From positions 76,937 to 112,960 of the forward strand of contig NZ_LKEG01000046.1 in assembly GCF_001645105.1 (NCBI RefSeq): DNA of 36,024 nt. Direction: 5' to 3'. The notes beneath the pieces were generated by a model. That model searched no databases, was not told the DNA's origin, and worked only from the letters and a program-made list of their open reading frames with translations. A program made the translations under genes and the position numbers. This document shows, piece by piece, positions 1 through 9,460 of this stretch. Each line of letters starts with the position of its first letter. The stretch's first letter is position 1. Source of the DNA: Pseudomonas marginalis (lineage in GTDB: Bacteria > Pseudomonadota > Gammaproteobacteria > Pseudomonadales > Pseudomonadaceae).

Positions 1-1815
1 TCCAGCACCGTCATAGGTGTAGGAAACAACGGTCTGTTCCGTCACCCAAACATACGGACCCTCATCGACGATGCGTTGAATTTGGTAGTCCACCGCCACG
101 ACCCGACCCGATGCATAGCGCAAAAACAGCGCGCGCCCCACACCGTTATCCAGCCGCTCAATGCGCCCCAAAAAATCCCGGGCAATACACAGCCGGTTGT
201 CATACGCATCGCTGATCGCCGTCAGCGCCCCGTCGCGAAAGTGGTAGAACCGTGACGCCTGCGCCAGCACCAGTTCATCAGGCAACGACCCCAAGTAGAT
301 CGCCGCTTCCGCCAAACTATTGGTAATCGCAGGCCGAGAAACCGTAGGTAAGGGCAGGGCAGTCGACCGATTCTCATGATCGGTCCACACCACCGAATCA
401 CCGGAAACAGCAAGCCGATGCGCCAGCGAGTGACTCCAGCCAAACCCCAACCCACAATCCACTTCCACCGCACTGGTGCGGTACAACCGCGTCCACTCAA
501 ACGGCAACACCCCGTCCAACGCCCCATCGGTCAGCGTCAGCAGTTCTTCGCCGGTGACCATCGACACCGGGCAACCGTTAGTGGCCGTTTTATCCGAGAA
601 AGCCGCCGCATCCCCGTTGGGGTTACGAGCAGAAGCAGGCACATCGTCCACAGATTCCTGCCCGACCAACATCGTACGCTGGGACTTGGTGCGAACTAGA
701 GGCACCGGATTGGCAACCACCTGATCCCCAGCCTTCAACGGCACAGCCGGAATCGTCTTGATCGGCGTCCCCGCGCTCCCCAGCAACAACGGTTTGGCCG
801 CTTCCACATGCGCTTCCAACCGAGGCCCGACCACCTGATCCGCCAGCCTCTCGAGCCACTGGCGTGCTCGGCCAGACTTGATATGACTTATCACCTGGGT
901 ACCCAGGCGCACCGTCACACCCATCGCCCCCATGACCCTTGTGAGCAACAGGCTGATCAACACCTCGCCGGTGATTTCCCCCATCACCTCGTTCATTTCT
1001 GGCGGCGGCAACATCCGTATCCAACTGGATATCGCCGACAAGTAAATAAACATCAGCGGCTCATCGCTGAGCACCAGCAGGCCGTGGGCAATCGAGTCTT
1101 TGCCGAGTTTCAGCAGTTCATCCAGTTCGGTCTGGGAGATGTACTGCAGCAACTTCTCACTGTGGGTCTGGATATCCGCCAGCAGGTCGCACAGTTGGGT
1201 GAAATTGTCCCAAACGTTGTAAAGCGCCTTACCCATTCCGTGAAGAAACGCGTGCTCCAGCATCCTGCGCTGATCAAGCGGGGTGGCGTCTGTGTAGTTC
1301 TTCCACTGGGCCTTGAAGGTACTTTCCCACTCTTCGCGCAGGCGTACTTCCAACGTGTCAATCACCGATTGATAAGACGCATACAGCGTCTTGATGTGAT
1401 CCTTGGAAACATTGGGATAGAAGTTGACCCGGTAGCGTTGGTCGCGCTCACACTCGTCAATTTCGAGAATGCCGCTGGGGCCGATGGTCTTATGGATGGG
1501 GTCGCCCAGCGGGCCACCCTTGGGGTCGATGCGTTGCAGCATCACTGGCGTATTGCCAATGGGCACGAATCGAACGCTCTGGAACATGTGCACCAGGGTC
1601 AACTTGCCATTGGCCTGGCACGTAGCGACGGTGCTGCTTGGGTAAAGAGAGCGGTTGATCGGCGCGACCAGCGCCACTTCATCCCCGACCTTGAAGACTT
1701 GCTCGACATCCAGCGCCGAAAAGCTCCAGAAGCTCGAAGCCCAGTCATCAAAGGTGTTCAGGCACTCCCGGAAATCGCGAAAGACGCTCTCGACATCGAC
1801 CGTCTTCACATCCAT
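1..1815 (-). CDS. Rhs-family polymorphic toxin, N-terminal part (3' end outside window)
   Basis: The minus strand is open from here through base 1, so only the first ~605 residues are seen. A helical N-terminal region of about 400 residues has a hydrophobic stretch near 250-310. It is followed by a Rhs/DUF6531-type entry with CPVSMVTGEELL, the phrase FEWTRLYRTS, and GLGFGWSH, then the first YD-like strands (YDNRLCIARDFLGRIERLDNG). These are marks of Rhs cage proteins, commonly type VI secretion effectors whose toxic tip lies at the C-terminus, here beyond the window. No PAAR domain is visible. The start is uncertain: the ATG at 1815 has no clear ribosome site. An in-frame TTG at 1851 has GGAG seven bases upstream, and the frame stays open up to about 1932. 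Codon use matches the neighbours. Confidence 0.85.
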   Translation of the reverse strand, partial: MDVKTVDVESVFRDFRECLNTFDDWASSFWSFSALDVEQVFKVGDEVALVAPINRSLYPSSTVATCQANGKLTLVHMFQSVRFVPIGNTPVMLQRIDPKGGPLGDPIHKTIGPSGILEIDECERDQRYRVNFYPNVSKDHIKTLYASYQSVIDTLEVRLREEWESTFKAQWKNYTDATPLDQRRMLEHAFLHGMGKALYNVWDNFTQLCDLLADIQTHSEKLLQYISQTELDELLKLGKDSIAHGLLVLSDEPLMFIYLSAISSWIRMLPPPEMNEVMGEITGEVLISLLLTRVMGAMGVTVRLGTQVISHIKSGRARQWLERLADQVVGPRLEAHVEAAKPLLLGSAGTPIKTIPAVPLKAGDQVVANPVPLVRTKSQRTMLVGQESVDDVPASARNPNGDAAAFSDKTATNGCPVSMVTGEELLTLTDGALDGVLPFEWTRLYRTSAVEVDCGLGFGWSHSLAHRLAVSGDSVVWTDHENRSTALPLPTVSRPAITNSLAEAAIYLGSLPDELVLAQASRFYHFRDGALTAISDAYDNRLCIARDFLGRIERLDNGVGRALFLRYASGRVVAVDYQIQRIVDEGPYVWVTEQTVVSYTYDGAG

Positions 1816-1949
1816 TGGGGTCAGGGTCAGCCTGCCAATGGCCGGGTTCAAGAAACAGCTCCAACAACAAGAAAATCCATCTGCAATCCCTCGCACTGTG
1901 TAATCAGGCGAGGGACTTTGCGGACCTTTTCAGGGGAAGGGAGTAGAGC

Positions 1950-4900
1950 TTATCCGGCTGTTACGTGGGAAGTTTCGACAACTTTCGTCTTCTCCCGCCC
2001 CAGCACCAGGCTGCACAGCGCCGGCAAGAACAACAGCGTCAACACCGTGCCCACCAGCACTCCGCCAATCAGCACATAGGCCAGGGACGACCAGAACACC
2101 GACAACGTCAGCGGAATAAACGCCAACGCCGCCGCCAACGCGGTCAGGATCACCGGCCGTGCGCGTCGCACCGTGGCTTCAATAATCGCCTCGCGAATCG
2201 GCATGCCGTGGTCCTGGTTCTGGCGAATCTGGTCGGTAAAGATCAGCGTGTTGCGCATCAGAATCCCGCCAATCCCGATCAAACCCAGAATCGCGTTGAA
2301 GCCGAACGGCTGGTTGAACAGCAGCAAGGTCGGCACCGCGCCAATCAAACCCAGTGGTGCAGTGGCGAAGACCATGAACATCACACCGAACGAGCGCACC
2401 TGGAACATGATCACCGTGAGGGTCAGCAGGATCATGATCGGGAACAGCGCGGCCAGGGCGACGTTGGCCTTGGCGCTTTCTTCCACCGGGCCGCCAATGT
2501 CTATCTGGTACCCGGTGGGCAGCTTGGCGATCAGCGGCTGCAGGTCTTTGTACACGGCCATTTCCACGTCGGGCGGTTGCACGCCGTCGATGATGTCGGC
2601 GCGCACTTCGACGGTGGTCGCGCGGTTGCGGCGCTTGAGGATCGGTTCCTCCATCACCGCCTGGAAATGCCCGACCTGGGCCAGCGGCACCGAGGTGCCG
2701 GCGCTGTTGGTGAGGGTCATGTTGTTGAGGTTGCCGAGGTCCTCGCGTTGGTTGCCCTGGGCGCGCGCGACCACCGACACAGTGCGGTTGCCTTCACGCA
2801 CTTCCGTGATCGGGTTGCCGCTGAGCAAGGCGTTGAGCTGGGACTTCACCTCGTTGGGGGTGAAGCCCAGCAGGCGCAGACGGTCTTGATCCAGTACCAG
2901 GCGATAACCGCTGGTGCGTTCGCCCCAATCAAGGAAGGCGTCCTTGGTCAGTGTGTTGGCGGCGACGACCTTGCGCACGTCCTCGGACAGACCGCGAACG
3001 ACGTCCACATTCGGGCCGGAAACACGAAACACCACCGGGAACGGCACGGGCGGGCCGAACAGCAGTTGCGTCACGCGCACCCGTGCCGAGGGAAACTCGC
3101 CGGCGGCGATGCGTTCACGCATGCGCACTTTCAGCGCGTCGCGGGCATGGGAGTCCGGGGTCTGGACGATCAGTTTGGCGAACGCCGGGTCCGGCATTTC
3201 GGGGTTCAGCGACAGGAAAAAGCGCGGTGCACCGCCGCCCACATAGGTGTCGACCAGGGTTATTTGCGGCTCTTGCAGCAGCGCCTTTTCCAGTTGCGCA
3301 GCCACCGCTTCGGTACTTTTGAAGGCGCTGCCCGGCGGCATATACACCTCAAGAATCAGTTCGGAACGGTCGGAGTTGGGGAAGAACTGCTTCTTCACCA
3401 CACCCATGCCCGCCACGCACAGCACAAACGCGCCGACGACCAACCCGGTCACCAGCCAGCGCCGCTCCACGCAGGCTTGCACCAAGCCGCGCAGTTTCTG
3501 GTAATAGCGCCCGGCGTAAATCGCATCATGGCCGCCGGGCACCGGCTTGATCTGTGGCAGCAGTTTCACGCCCAGGTACGGCGTGAACACCACCGCCACC
3601 AACCACGAAGCAATCAGCGCAAACCCGACGATCCAGAAGATATTGCCGGCGTATTCCCCCGCACCGGAACGCGCGAAGCCTACCGGCAGGAAGCCAATAA
3701 TGGTCACTAAGGTGCCGGTCAACATTGGCGCTGCCGTGGAGCTCCAGGCAAAGGTCGCCGCGTGAATCCGGTCGAAGCCTTCCTCAAGCTTCACCACCAT
3801 CATTTCGATGGCGATGATTGCGTCATCCACCAGCAGCCCCAGGGAAATGATCAGCGCGCCCAGGGTAATGCGGTCGAATTCACGCCCGGTGAGCAGCATG
3901 ATCACAAACACCACCGACAAGGTCAGCGGCACCGCCGCCGCCACCACCAGCCCGACGCGAAAGCCCAGGGCCAACAGGCTGATCACCATCACCACCGCCA
4001 GGGCGACGAAGAATTTCAGCATGAACTCGTTCACCGCCAGGCTGATGTTTTTCGCCTGGTCGGAGACCTTGGCGAAATTCACGCCCAGCGGCAGGTCGGC
4101 CTGGATCTTGGCTTCATGGGCCTTGAGGCTCTTGTCCAAATCGAGGCCGTTCCAGTGTTTCTCCATGATCACGCCGAGCATCAACGCCGGGTCGCCCTGA
4201 TGGCGGATACGGTAGCTGGGCGGGTCTTCATAGCCTCGGCTGACGCTGGCCACATCGGCGATGCGCAATAGACGGCCGTTGACTTGCAGGGGCACGTTTT
4301 CAATCAGCGCCAGGCTGTCGAACGCGCCGTCGATGCGAATGTAGGCGCGGGCGCCGGCCGTCTCGACAAACCCCGACGGCGCCACGGCGTTCTGCGCGGC
4401 GAGGGCGGCAAAGATCTGGTCCGGCTTGATACCCAGCGTTGCCAGGCGCTCATAGGAAAACTCGACAAAGATCCGCTGCGCCTGCTCGCCGAGGATATTG
4501 ACCTTCTTCACCCCCGGCAGGTTGAGGAAACCCTGGCGCAGGTCTTCGGCCATCTGCACCTGTTGGCGGTGGGGCAGGTGCTCGGCTTCCAAGGCGTACA
4601 ACGCAAAGTACACATCGGAATACTCATCGTTGAAGAAGGGGCCGATCACACCGCTGGGCAGCCTGGCGGCTTCATCGCTGAGTTTCTTGCGGGTCTGGTA
4701 GAACAGCTCCTGGACCTCGCTGGGGCGCGTGGACTCCTTGTAGGTCATGCGCATCGATACGAAGCCCGGCTGGGCGATGGTCTCCACGCGGTCGTAGTAG
4801 TCCAGTTCCTGCAGGCGTTTTTCCAGGCGGTCGGCCACCTGCTCCTGCATTTCCTGGGCGGTCGCGCCCGGCCAGGCGGCGGTGATGGTCATCACCTTGA

Positions 4901-5033
4901 CCGTGAATAACGGGTCTTCGGCGCGCCCCAGCTTGCCGAACGAGAAGACCCCGGCGGCGAGGATCGCAATGATCAGGAACAACGTGACCGCGCGATGCTT
5001 GACCGCCAGTTCCGAGAGGTTGATACCGCGCAT
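1950..5033 (-). CDS. RND-family efflux pump, inner-membrane permease
   Basis: This 1027-residue protein has the size and layout of an AcrB/MexB-superfamily RND permease: an N-terminal transmembrane helix, a large periplasmic porter part, a central helix bundle (about 335-540), a second porter part, and a C-terminal bundle (about 870-1010). The helix-4 proton-relay pair is visible in SLGLLVDDAIIAIEMM. It exports substrates across the envelope by proton antiport with the adaptor encoded just upstream; the adaptor stop and this ATG are only a few bases apart, so they form an operon. No outer-membrane channel gene is present, so a TolC/OprM-like partner encoded elsewhere is inferred. The sequence recalls the TriC/MexK-like branch, but the substrate cannot be read from sequence. 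Confidence 0.93.
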   Translation of the reverse strand: MRGINLSELAVKHRAVTLFLIIAILAAGVFSFGKLGRAEDPLFTVKVMTITAAWPGATAQEMQEQVADRLEKRLQELDYYDRVETIAQPGFVSMRMTYKESTRPSEVQELFYQTRKKLSDEAARLPSGVIGPFFNDEYSDVYFALYALEAEHLPHRQQVQMAEDLRQGFLNLPGVKKVNILGEQAQRIFVEFSYERLATLGIKPDQIFAALAAQNAVAPSGFVETAGARAYIRIDGAFDSLALIENVPLQVNGRLLRIADVASVSRGYEDPPSYRIRHQGDPALMLGVIMEKHWNGLDLDKSLKAHEAKIQADLPLGVNFAKVSDQAKNISLAVNEFMLKFFVALAVVMVISLLALGFRVGLVVAAAVPLTLSVVFVIMLLTGREFDRITLGALIISLGLLVDDAIIAIEMMVVKLEEGFDRIHAATFAWSSTAAPMLTGTLVTIIGFLPVGFARSGAGEYAGNIFWIVGFALIASWLVAVVFTPYLGVKLLPQIKPVPGGHDAIYAGRYYQKLRGLVQACVERRWLVTGLVVGAFVLCVAGMGVVKKQFFPNSDRSELILEVYMPPGSAFKSTEAVAAQLEKALLQEPQITLVDTYVGGGAPRFFLSLNPEMPDPAFAKLIVQTPDSHARDALKVRMRERIAAGEFPSARVRVTQLLFGPPVPFPVVFRVSGPNVDVVRGLSEDVRKVVAANTLTKDAFLDWGERTSGYRLVLDQDRLRLLGFTPNEVKSQLNALLSGNPITEVREGNRTVSVVARAQGNQREDLGNLNNMTLTNSAGTSVPLAQVGHFQAVMEEPILKRRNRATTVEVRADIIDGVQPPDVEMAVYKDLQPLIAKLPTGYQIDIGGPVEESAKANVALAALFPIMILLTLTVIMFQVRSFGVMFMVFATAPLGLIGAVPTLLLFNQPFGFNAILGLIGIGGILMRNTLIFTDQIRQNQDHGMPIREAIIEATVRRARPVILTALAAALAFIPLTLSVFWSSLAYVLIGGVLVGTVLTLLFLPALCSLVLGREKTKVVETSHVTAG

Positions 5034-5035
5034 GC

Positions 5036-6142
5036 TCAGTTTTCCTGTTTGCGGTTGAGGGCCAGCACTTGGGCGGGCAAGAGACGCACGGCGTCACCGC
5101 TGTGCAGCAGGTGCGCGCCGAGGGCAACGATGAGCTGTCCGGGCGTAACGCCGCTGTCGAGCAGGGCCTCTTCCTGGCCGAGGCTGGCGACGTTCACCGG
5201 GGCGAAGCTGACCTTGTCGTCTGCGCCGATCAGCCAGACGCCGGTGCCTTGTCCTGAGTCCTGCAGTGCGCCGATGGGCACGCGGGTTTGCGGCGCTTGG
5301 CCGTTGCCTTGGAGGCGCACGGTGATGGTGGAACCGAGGGCAAAACGGTCGACGGCGCCGTGCAATACGTAGCGGGCGCGGTAAGTGCGGGTGGTCGGGT
5401 CGGCGCTGGCGGACAGTTCACGCAGGGTGGCGATCACCGCCTGGTCCGGGGCGCCGAAGGGGAAGGCCAAGGCTTTTTGTGCGGCCTGGTCGCGCTGGTT
5501 TTCCGGCAGGTTGACGATGGCTTCGCGGGCGCCGTCATGGGCCAGGCGCGCAACGATCTGCCCTTCGGCGACCACCTGGCCACGGTCCGCCCGCACGTCG
5601 GTGATGATGCCGTCGCCGTCGGCCTTGAGGACGGAATAGGTGCGGCGGTTTTCGATCTGGCTGGCGTCGGATTGTGCGGCGGCGAGTTCGGCTTCGGCGA
5701 CGCGCAGGTTGGTCGCCGATTGGTCGAAGATCTGCCGTGACACCGCGCCGGTACTGGCCAGGCGTTGGTAACGGTTTTCGTCGTCGCGGCGCTGGCGCAG
5801 TTGCGCCTGGGCGGCGTTGACGCGGTTCTTCGCCGAGCGCAGGGCCAGTTCGAAGTCGCCGATGTCCAGCACCAGCAGGGTGTCGCCACGGGAGACGTGC
5901 TGGCCGGGGTCGACTTTACGCTCGATGACCTTGCCGCTGACCCGGAAGCCCAGGTCGCTTTCGGTGCGCGCCGCGACCACGCCGGTGTAGGCGCTTTGCT
6001 GGGTGCCGGCGGCTTCGACTTTGGCGGCGAGGACCGGGCGTGGCTGGGGCACTTCAGCGGCGGTGTCGGCCTTGCTGTTGCAGCCATTGAGGACGATCAA
6101 CAGCGCCAGGGGCGTGAGAAGACGCAAGGGGAGAGGGTGCAT
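5036..6142 (-). CDS. RND efflux periplasmic adaptor lipoprotein (MFP/HlyD family)
   Basis: A protein of 368 residues starting MHPLPLRLLTPLALL. It carries a lipoprotein signal ending in VLNGC, so it is probably anchored in the inner membrane through that cysteine. A barrel-sandwich/lipoyl half (SDLGFRVSGKVIERKVDPGQHVSRGDTLLVLD) is followed by a helical hairpin (about 90-160), the second lipoyl half (DGIITDVRADRGQVVAEGQIVARL) and beta-barrel domains. It links the RND pump encoded next to an outer-membrane channel. The start at 6142 is preferred over 6184 because it gives the lipoprotein signal and has GGAG upstream. The operon is headed by the large inverted repeat at 6167-6194. Confidence 0.92.
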   Translation of the reverse strand: MHPLPLRLLTPLALLIVLNGCNSKADTAAEVPQPRPVLAAKVEAAGTQQSAYTGVVAARTESDLGFRVSGKVIERKVDPGQHVSRGDTLLVLDIGDFELALRSAKNRVNAAQAQLRQRRDDENRYQRLASTGAVSRQIFDQSATNLRVAEAELAAAQSDASQIENRRTYSVLKADGDGIITDVRADRGQVVAEGQIVARLAHDGAREAIVNLPENQRDQAAQKALAFPFGAPDQAVIATLRELSASADPTTRTYRARYVLHGAVDRFALGSTITVRLQGNGQAPQTRVPIGALQDSGQGTGVWLIGADDKVSFAPVNVASLGQEEALLDSGVTPGQLIVALGAHLLHSGDAVRLLPAQVLALNRKQEN

Positions 6143-6166
6143 GGCGGGCTCCGGGGTGACCAGGGG

Positions 6167-6194
6167 GTAAAAAATTATGGACATAATTTTTTAC
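6167..6194. promoter_or_regulatory. Perfect 13-bp inverted repeat, candidate operator
   Basis: The arms GTAAAAAATTATG and CATAATTTTTTAC are exact reverse complements, separated by two bases (GA). The repeat lies between the divergent RND adaptor and MFS genes, 25 bp upstream of the adaptor ATG. The core ATTATGG recurs 25 bp further on at 6199-6205. Such AT-rich dyads next to efflux genes are typical binding sites for TetR- or MarR-type repressors, but no regulator gene is adjacent here, so the cognate protein is unknown. Confidence 0.65.
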
Positions 6195-6244
6195 GCATAT
6201 TATGGTCGAAATATAAATTAATCCAGCCCCCCCGGATGCCCTCC

Positions 6245-7450
6245 ATGATGAACGCCCCGGTCCCATCACGAAGCCTGTTGTTTCTACTGGTGGCCCTGAC
6301 GGCGCTGGGAGAGGTTTCGACCCAATTGATCATTCCCGGTCTTGGCGCCATTGAGCAGGCGTTGGCCGCTCCCGCCGGTTCCGCGCTGATGGCGCTGTCG
6401 GCGTTTGTGGCAGCCTTTGGCCTCGGTCAATTGCTGTTCGGGCCGCTGTCGGACCGTATCGGCCGGCGCCCGGTGCTTATTGGCGGCCTTGCGCTGTATG
6501 TGCTGGCGACCTTGTCGATGCTGCTGGTCGACGACATGTATCAATTCATCGCCGCCCGCGTGCTGCAAGGCCTCGGCGCTTGCGCCGCGCTGGTACTCGC
6601 GCGCACGGTGGTGCGCGATGTGTGGAAGGCCGAAGCGGGGCCGGCCCTGGCGTTGACCATGATCGGCATGCTCTACGCCATTGTGGTGGCGCCGATGGTC
6701 GGCGGGCTGCTGATCAAATTGTTCGGCTGGCACGCGCCGATCATCCTGGCGTTGACGATTGGCAGCGTCGTGTTGCTGCTGGCCGTGCTGTTCTTTCGCG
6801 AGAGCAACCACGCCCTCGACCCCAAGGCCGGCCACTGGCGCACCCTGGGCGGGCAATACCTGGATCTGCTCAAGGGTCGCCAGTACCGTGCGTTCGCCGT
6901 GGCCCTGGCGTGCACCTATGGCGCCATGTTTGCGGTGATCGCCGGTTCATCGACGGTGTTTATCAACTTACTGGGTTTCAGCAGCCTGGAGTACGGCATC
7001 AATTTCGGCCTGATCGTGTCGATGCTGATCGTCGGCTCCACCTACACCCGACGCAACATCATGCGCCTGGGGCCGCAGCGGATTGTGGCGATGGGCGTGG
7101 CGCTGGTGGCCTTCGGCGGGGTATTGGCCGTGGTCATTTATGCCCTGTTCGGCTTGTCGGCAGTGGGACTGGATATCCCGATTGCCCTGGCCACCCTCGG
7201 TGGCGGCCTGGTCTTGCCCGGTTCGGTCACCGGCGGCGTGATGCCCAACGCACACCGCGCCGGGTTGGCGGCGGGGCTGATGGGGTTTTCGCAGATGTTC
7301 GGCGCCACCTGCAGCGGCGTGCTGTTGAGCCACCTGCGTGATGGCAGTGCCGCGCCGATGATCATCATTCAGGCGTGCTTTGCGGTGACGGCCTTCGTGG
7401 CGTTTCACCTGTTGCGCGAGCGGCGCACGGCCCTGGTGCCCAGCGTTTGA
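6245..7450 (+). CDS. MFS multidrug/small-molecule exporter, Bcr/CflA-like
   Basis: A protein of about 401 residues with twelve predicted transmembrane helices. MFS motif A appears as GPLSDRIGRRPVL after helix 2, and helix 4-5 holds RVLQGLGACAALVLARTVVRD, a pattern typical of the Bcr/CflA drug:proton antiporters. It probably expels a toxic small molecule across the inner membrane. It is divergent from the RND operon and shares its palindromic control region, so the two exporters may answer to one regulator. The start is not firm: ATGs at 6236, 6245 and 6248 are in frame and none has a strong ribosome site. Confidence 0.88.
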   Translation: MMNAPVPSRSLLFLLVALTALGEVSTQLIIPGLGAIEQALAAPAGSALMALSAFVAAFGLGQLLFGPLSDRIGRRPVLIGGLALYVLATLSMLLVDDMYQFIAARVLQGLGACAALVLARTVVRDVWKAEAGPALALTMIGMLYAIVVAPMVGGLLIKLFGWHAPIILALTIGSVVLLLAVLFFRESNHALDPKAGHWRTLGGQYLDLLKGRQYRAFAVALACTYGAMFAVIAGSSTVFINLLGFSSLEYGINFGLIVSMLIVGSTYTRRNIMRLGPQRIVAMGVALVAFGGVLAVVIYALFGLSAVGLDIPIALATLGGGLVLPGSVTGGVMPNAHRAGLAAGLMGFSQMFGATCSGVLLSHLRDGSAAPMIIIQACFAVTAFVAFHLLRERRTALVPSV

Positions 7451-7480
7451 GTTGTCACACTTTGTCCAAGTTATTTCGAC

Positions 7481-7499
7481 CTAGATGATTACGATTCTC
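7481..7499. promoter_or_regulatory. Candidate Fur box before the TonB-dependent receptor
   Basis: Read on the minus strand, GAGAATCGTAATCATCTAG matches the 19-bp Fur consensus GATAATGATAATCATTATC at 12 positions by eye. It lies 30 bp before the receptor ATG, where an iron-responsive operator is expected. The match is moderate. Confidence 0.45.
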
Positions 7500-7528
7500 T
7501 TTTGAGTCCAATCCTAAGGTCCACGCCC

Positions 7529-9460
7529 ATGCTTGCTGCTTCTCGCTTCTCACCCCTGGCCCTGCTGGTTGCCGGCAGCCTCAACGCGCATGCCGACGAG
7601 CCCTTGGCGCTCAATGACGTCGTGGTGACGGCCTCCGGCTTTGCCCAAAGTGTGGAAGACGCGCCGGCCTCCGTCACGGTGATCGATGGCGAAGCGCTGC
7701 GCCGTAAATCCTACCGTGACCTCGGCGACGCAGTGCGCGACGTGGAGGGCGTGACGGTCAATGGCGGCGCGAATGAAACCGACATCTCCATCCGTGGCAT
7801 GCCGGCTGACTACACGCTGATCATGGTCGACGGCAAACGCCAGAGCGCACGGGAGTCGCGGGTCAATGGCAACAGCGGCTACGAGCAAAGCTTCGTGCCG
7901 CCGGCCGCAGCCATCGAGCGTATCGAAGTGGTGCGCGGGCCGATGTCTTCGCTGTATGGCTCGGATGCGATCGGCGGGGTGATCAACGTGATCACACGCA
8001 AAGTCTCGCCGACCTGGGGCGGTTCGGTGGGTTACGACTATTCCGCACGCCAGCACAGCGACCAGGGCAATGCGCGCCAGACTCAGTTCTACCTCAGCGG
8101 CCCACTCAAGGAAGACTTCCTCGGCCTGCAGGTGTGGGGCCGTTACCTGGACCGCCAGGCCGACGACGATATCGAGCAGACCAATGGCTTCAGCAAGGCC
8201 GACCACCGTGACCTCACCGCACGCCTGGCCTTCACGCCGACCCTCGACCACGACATCCTGCTGGAAGCGGGCGCCACGCGCCTGAAGAACGGCGACGGCA
8301 TGAGCGCCAACTGGGCCACCCGCGAGCAGGAAAACAACCGCGATCACTGGTCGCTGTCCCATCAGGGCCGTTGGGGCTGGGCCACCTCGGGCGTCGCGTT
8401 GTCCCAGGAAACCTCCTCCCGCGAAGGCAAGGCCACTCCGGCGCAAACCGATATCTACGGGCGCAAACCCGAGATCAAGAACACCGTGTTCGATGCCAAG
8501 CTGGTGGTGCCCACTGCGCATAACGTCAGCACCGTCGGCCTGCAATGGAACGAAAGCGAGTTGACCGACTGGAACCAGGGCCTGGGCGACCGCGTCGACT
8601 ATAAATTCTCGGTGGTGCAAAAAGCCCTGTTTGCCGAGAACGAATGGTCGATGACCGACAACTTTGCCCTCACCACCGGCCTGCGGTTGGACGAGCACGA
8701 AGAGTACGGCGCCCACCTCAGCCCACGGGTCTACGGCGTCTGGCGCGCCACCGAACAGTGGACGCTCAAAGGTGGCATCGCCCGTGGTTTCAAGGCCCCG
8801 GAACTGCGTGCGGTGGTCGAGGACTACGCTTACCTGCGCCGCAACCGCTTCGTGATGTTCGGCAACCCCGACCTCAAGCCCGAGACCAGCACCAACTATG
8901 AAGTCTCGGCGTTGTGGAGCAACCGCGACAACCTGTCGGCCGGCGTCACGCTGTTCTACAACGACTTCCAGGACAAGCTCTCCACCGTCACCACCGACCG
9001 CCGCTGGAACACCTACACCATCATGGAGCGGGTCAACGTCGACAAAGCGATCATTCAGGGCGTGGAACTGAACGGCCAATGGGACATCAGCCCCAGCGTG
9101 CTGCTCAAGGCCAATTACACCTACACCGATTCGGAGCAGAAAAGCGGCGCCAACAAAGGCGCACCCCTGGCCCTCACGCCAGAGCAAAAGGCCAATGTGC
9201 GCAGCGAATGGACGATCAACGACCGCACCCAGGCCTGGGTTTCGCTGAGTTACTACGGTGAAGAAACCGGTAATACGATTACCGACGAACCGGCGCCGGG
9301 CTACACCACCGCCGACCTCGGAGGCTCCTTCGACGTGAACGATTCGCTGACCCTCAACGCCTCCCTCAACAACCTCACCGACAAGCGCCTGGACGATGAA
9401 ACCTACGGCACGGTGAACTACGGCCGCACCCTGTGGATGGGCGCCACGCTCAACTTCTAA
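7529..9460 (+). CDS. TonB-dependent outer-membrane receptor, CirA-like (catecholate siderophore type)
   Basis: A 643-residue receptor with a signal peptide ending near NAHADE, a TonB box region (DVVVTASG), a plug domain (VEDAPASVTVIDGEALRRKSYRDLGDAV to VVRGPMSSLYGSDAIGGVINVITR) and a C-terminal beta-barrel ending in aromatic F (MGATLNF). The order and wording closely follow E. coli CirA, including YTLIMVDGKR, GLRLDEHEEYGAHLSPRVYGVW and GFKAPELR, so a catecholate siderophore or a linear breakdown product is the likely ligand. The ATG at 7529 follows AAGG and gives a proper signal peptide; the TTG at 7502 does not. It converges on a two-component system, as siderophore receptors with dedicated sensors often do. 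A candidate Fur box lies just upstream. Confidence 0.92.
   Translation: MLAASRFSPLALLVAGSLNAHADEPLALNDVVVTASGFAQSVEDAPASVTVIDGEALRRKSYRDLGDAVRDVEGVTVNGGANETDISIRGMPADYTLIMVDGKRQSARESRVNGNSGYEQSFVPPAAAIERIEVVRGPMSSLYGSDAIGGVINVITRKVSPTWGGSVGYDYSARQHSDQGNARQTQFYLSGPLKEDFLGLQVWGRYLDRQADDDIEQTNGFSKADHRDLTARLAFTPTLDHDILLEAGATRLKNGDGMSANWATREQENNRDHWSLSHQGRWGWATSGVALSQETSSREGKATPAQTDIYGRKPEIKNTVFDAKLVVPTAHNVSTVGLQWNESELTDWNQGLGDRVDYKFSVVQKALFAENEWSMTDNFALTTGLRLDEHEEYGAHLSPRVYGVWRATEQWTLKGGIARGFKAPELRAVVEDYAYLRRNRFVMFGNPDLKPETSTNYEVSALWSNRDNLSAGVTLFYNDFQDKLSTVTTDRRWNTYTIMERVNVDKAIIQGVELNGQWDISPSVLLKANYTYTDSEQKSGANKGAPLALTPEQKANVRSEWTINDRTQAWVSLSYYGEETGNTITDEPAPGYTTADLGGSFDVNDSLTLNASLNNLTDKRLDDETYGTVNYGRTLWMGATLNF

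Noticed and set aside
1849..1879. Short minus-strand frame from an ATG at 1879 with a good ribosome site (GAGGG)
   Set aside because: It stops after ten codons. It could hint at a frameshift at the Rhs start or a leader peptide, but a single sequence cannot decide.
808..2079. Long plus-strand open frame (423 aa) rich in His, Gln and Arg
   Set aside because: It is the antisense shadow of the Rhs gene and of the RND gene's end; its composition is typical of a reverse frame in GC-rich DNA and no family is recognisable.
1965..3710. Plus-strand open frame of 581 aa opposite the RND pump
   Set aside because: The His/Gln/Arg-rich sequence mirrors the well-supported RND gene; no start signal or domain is visible.
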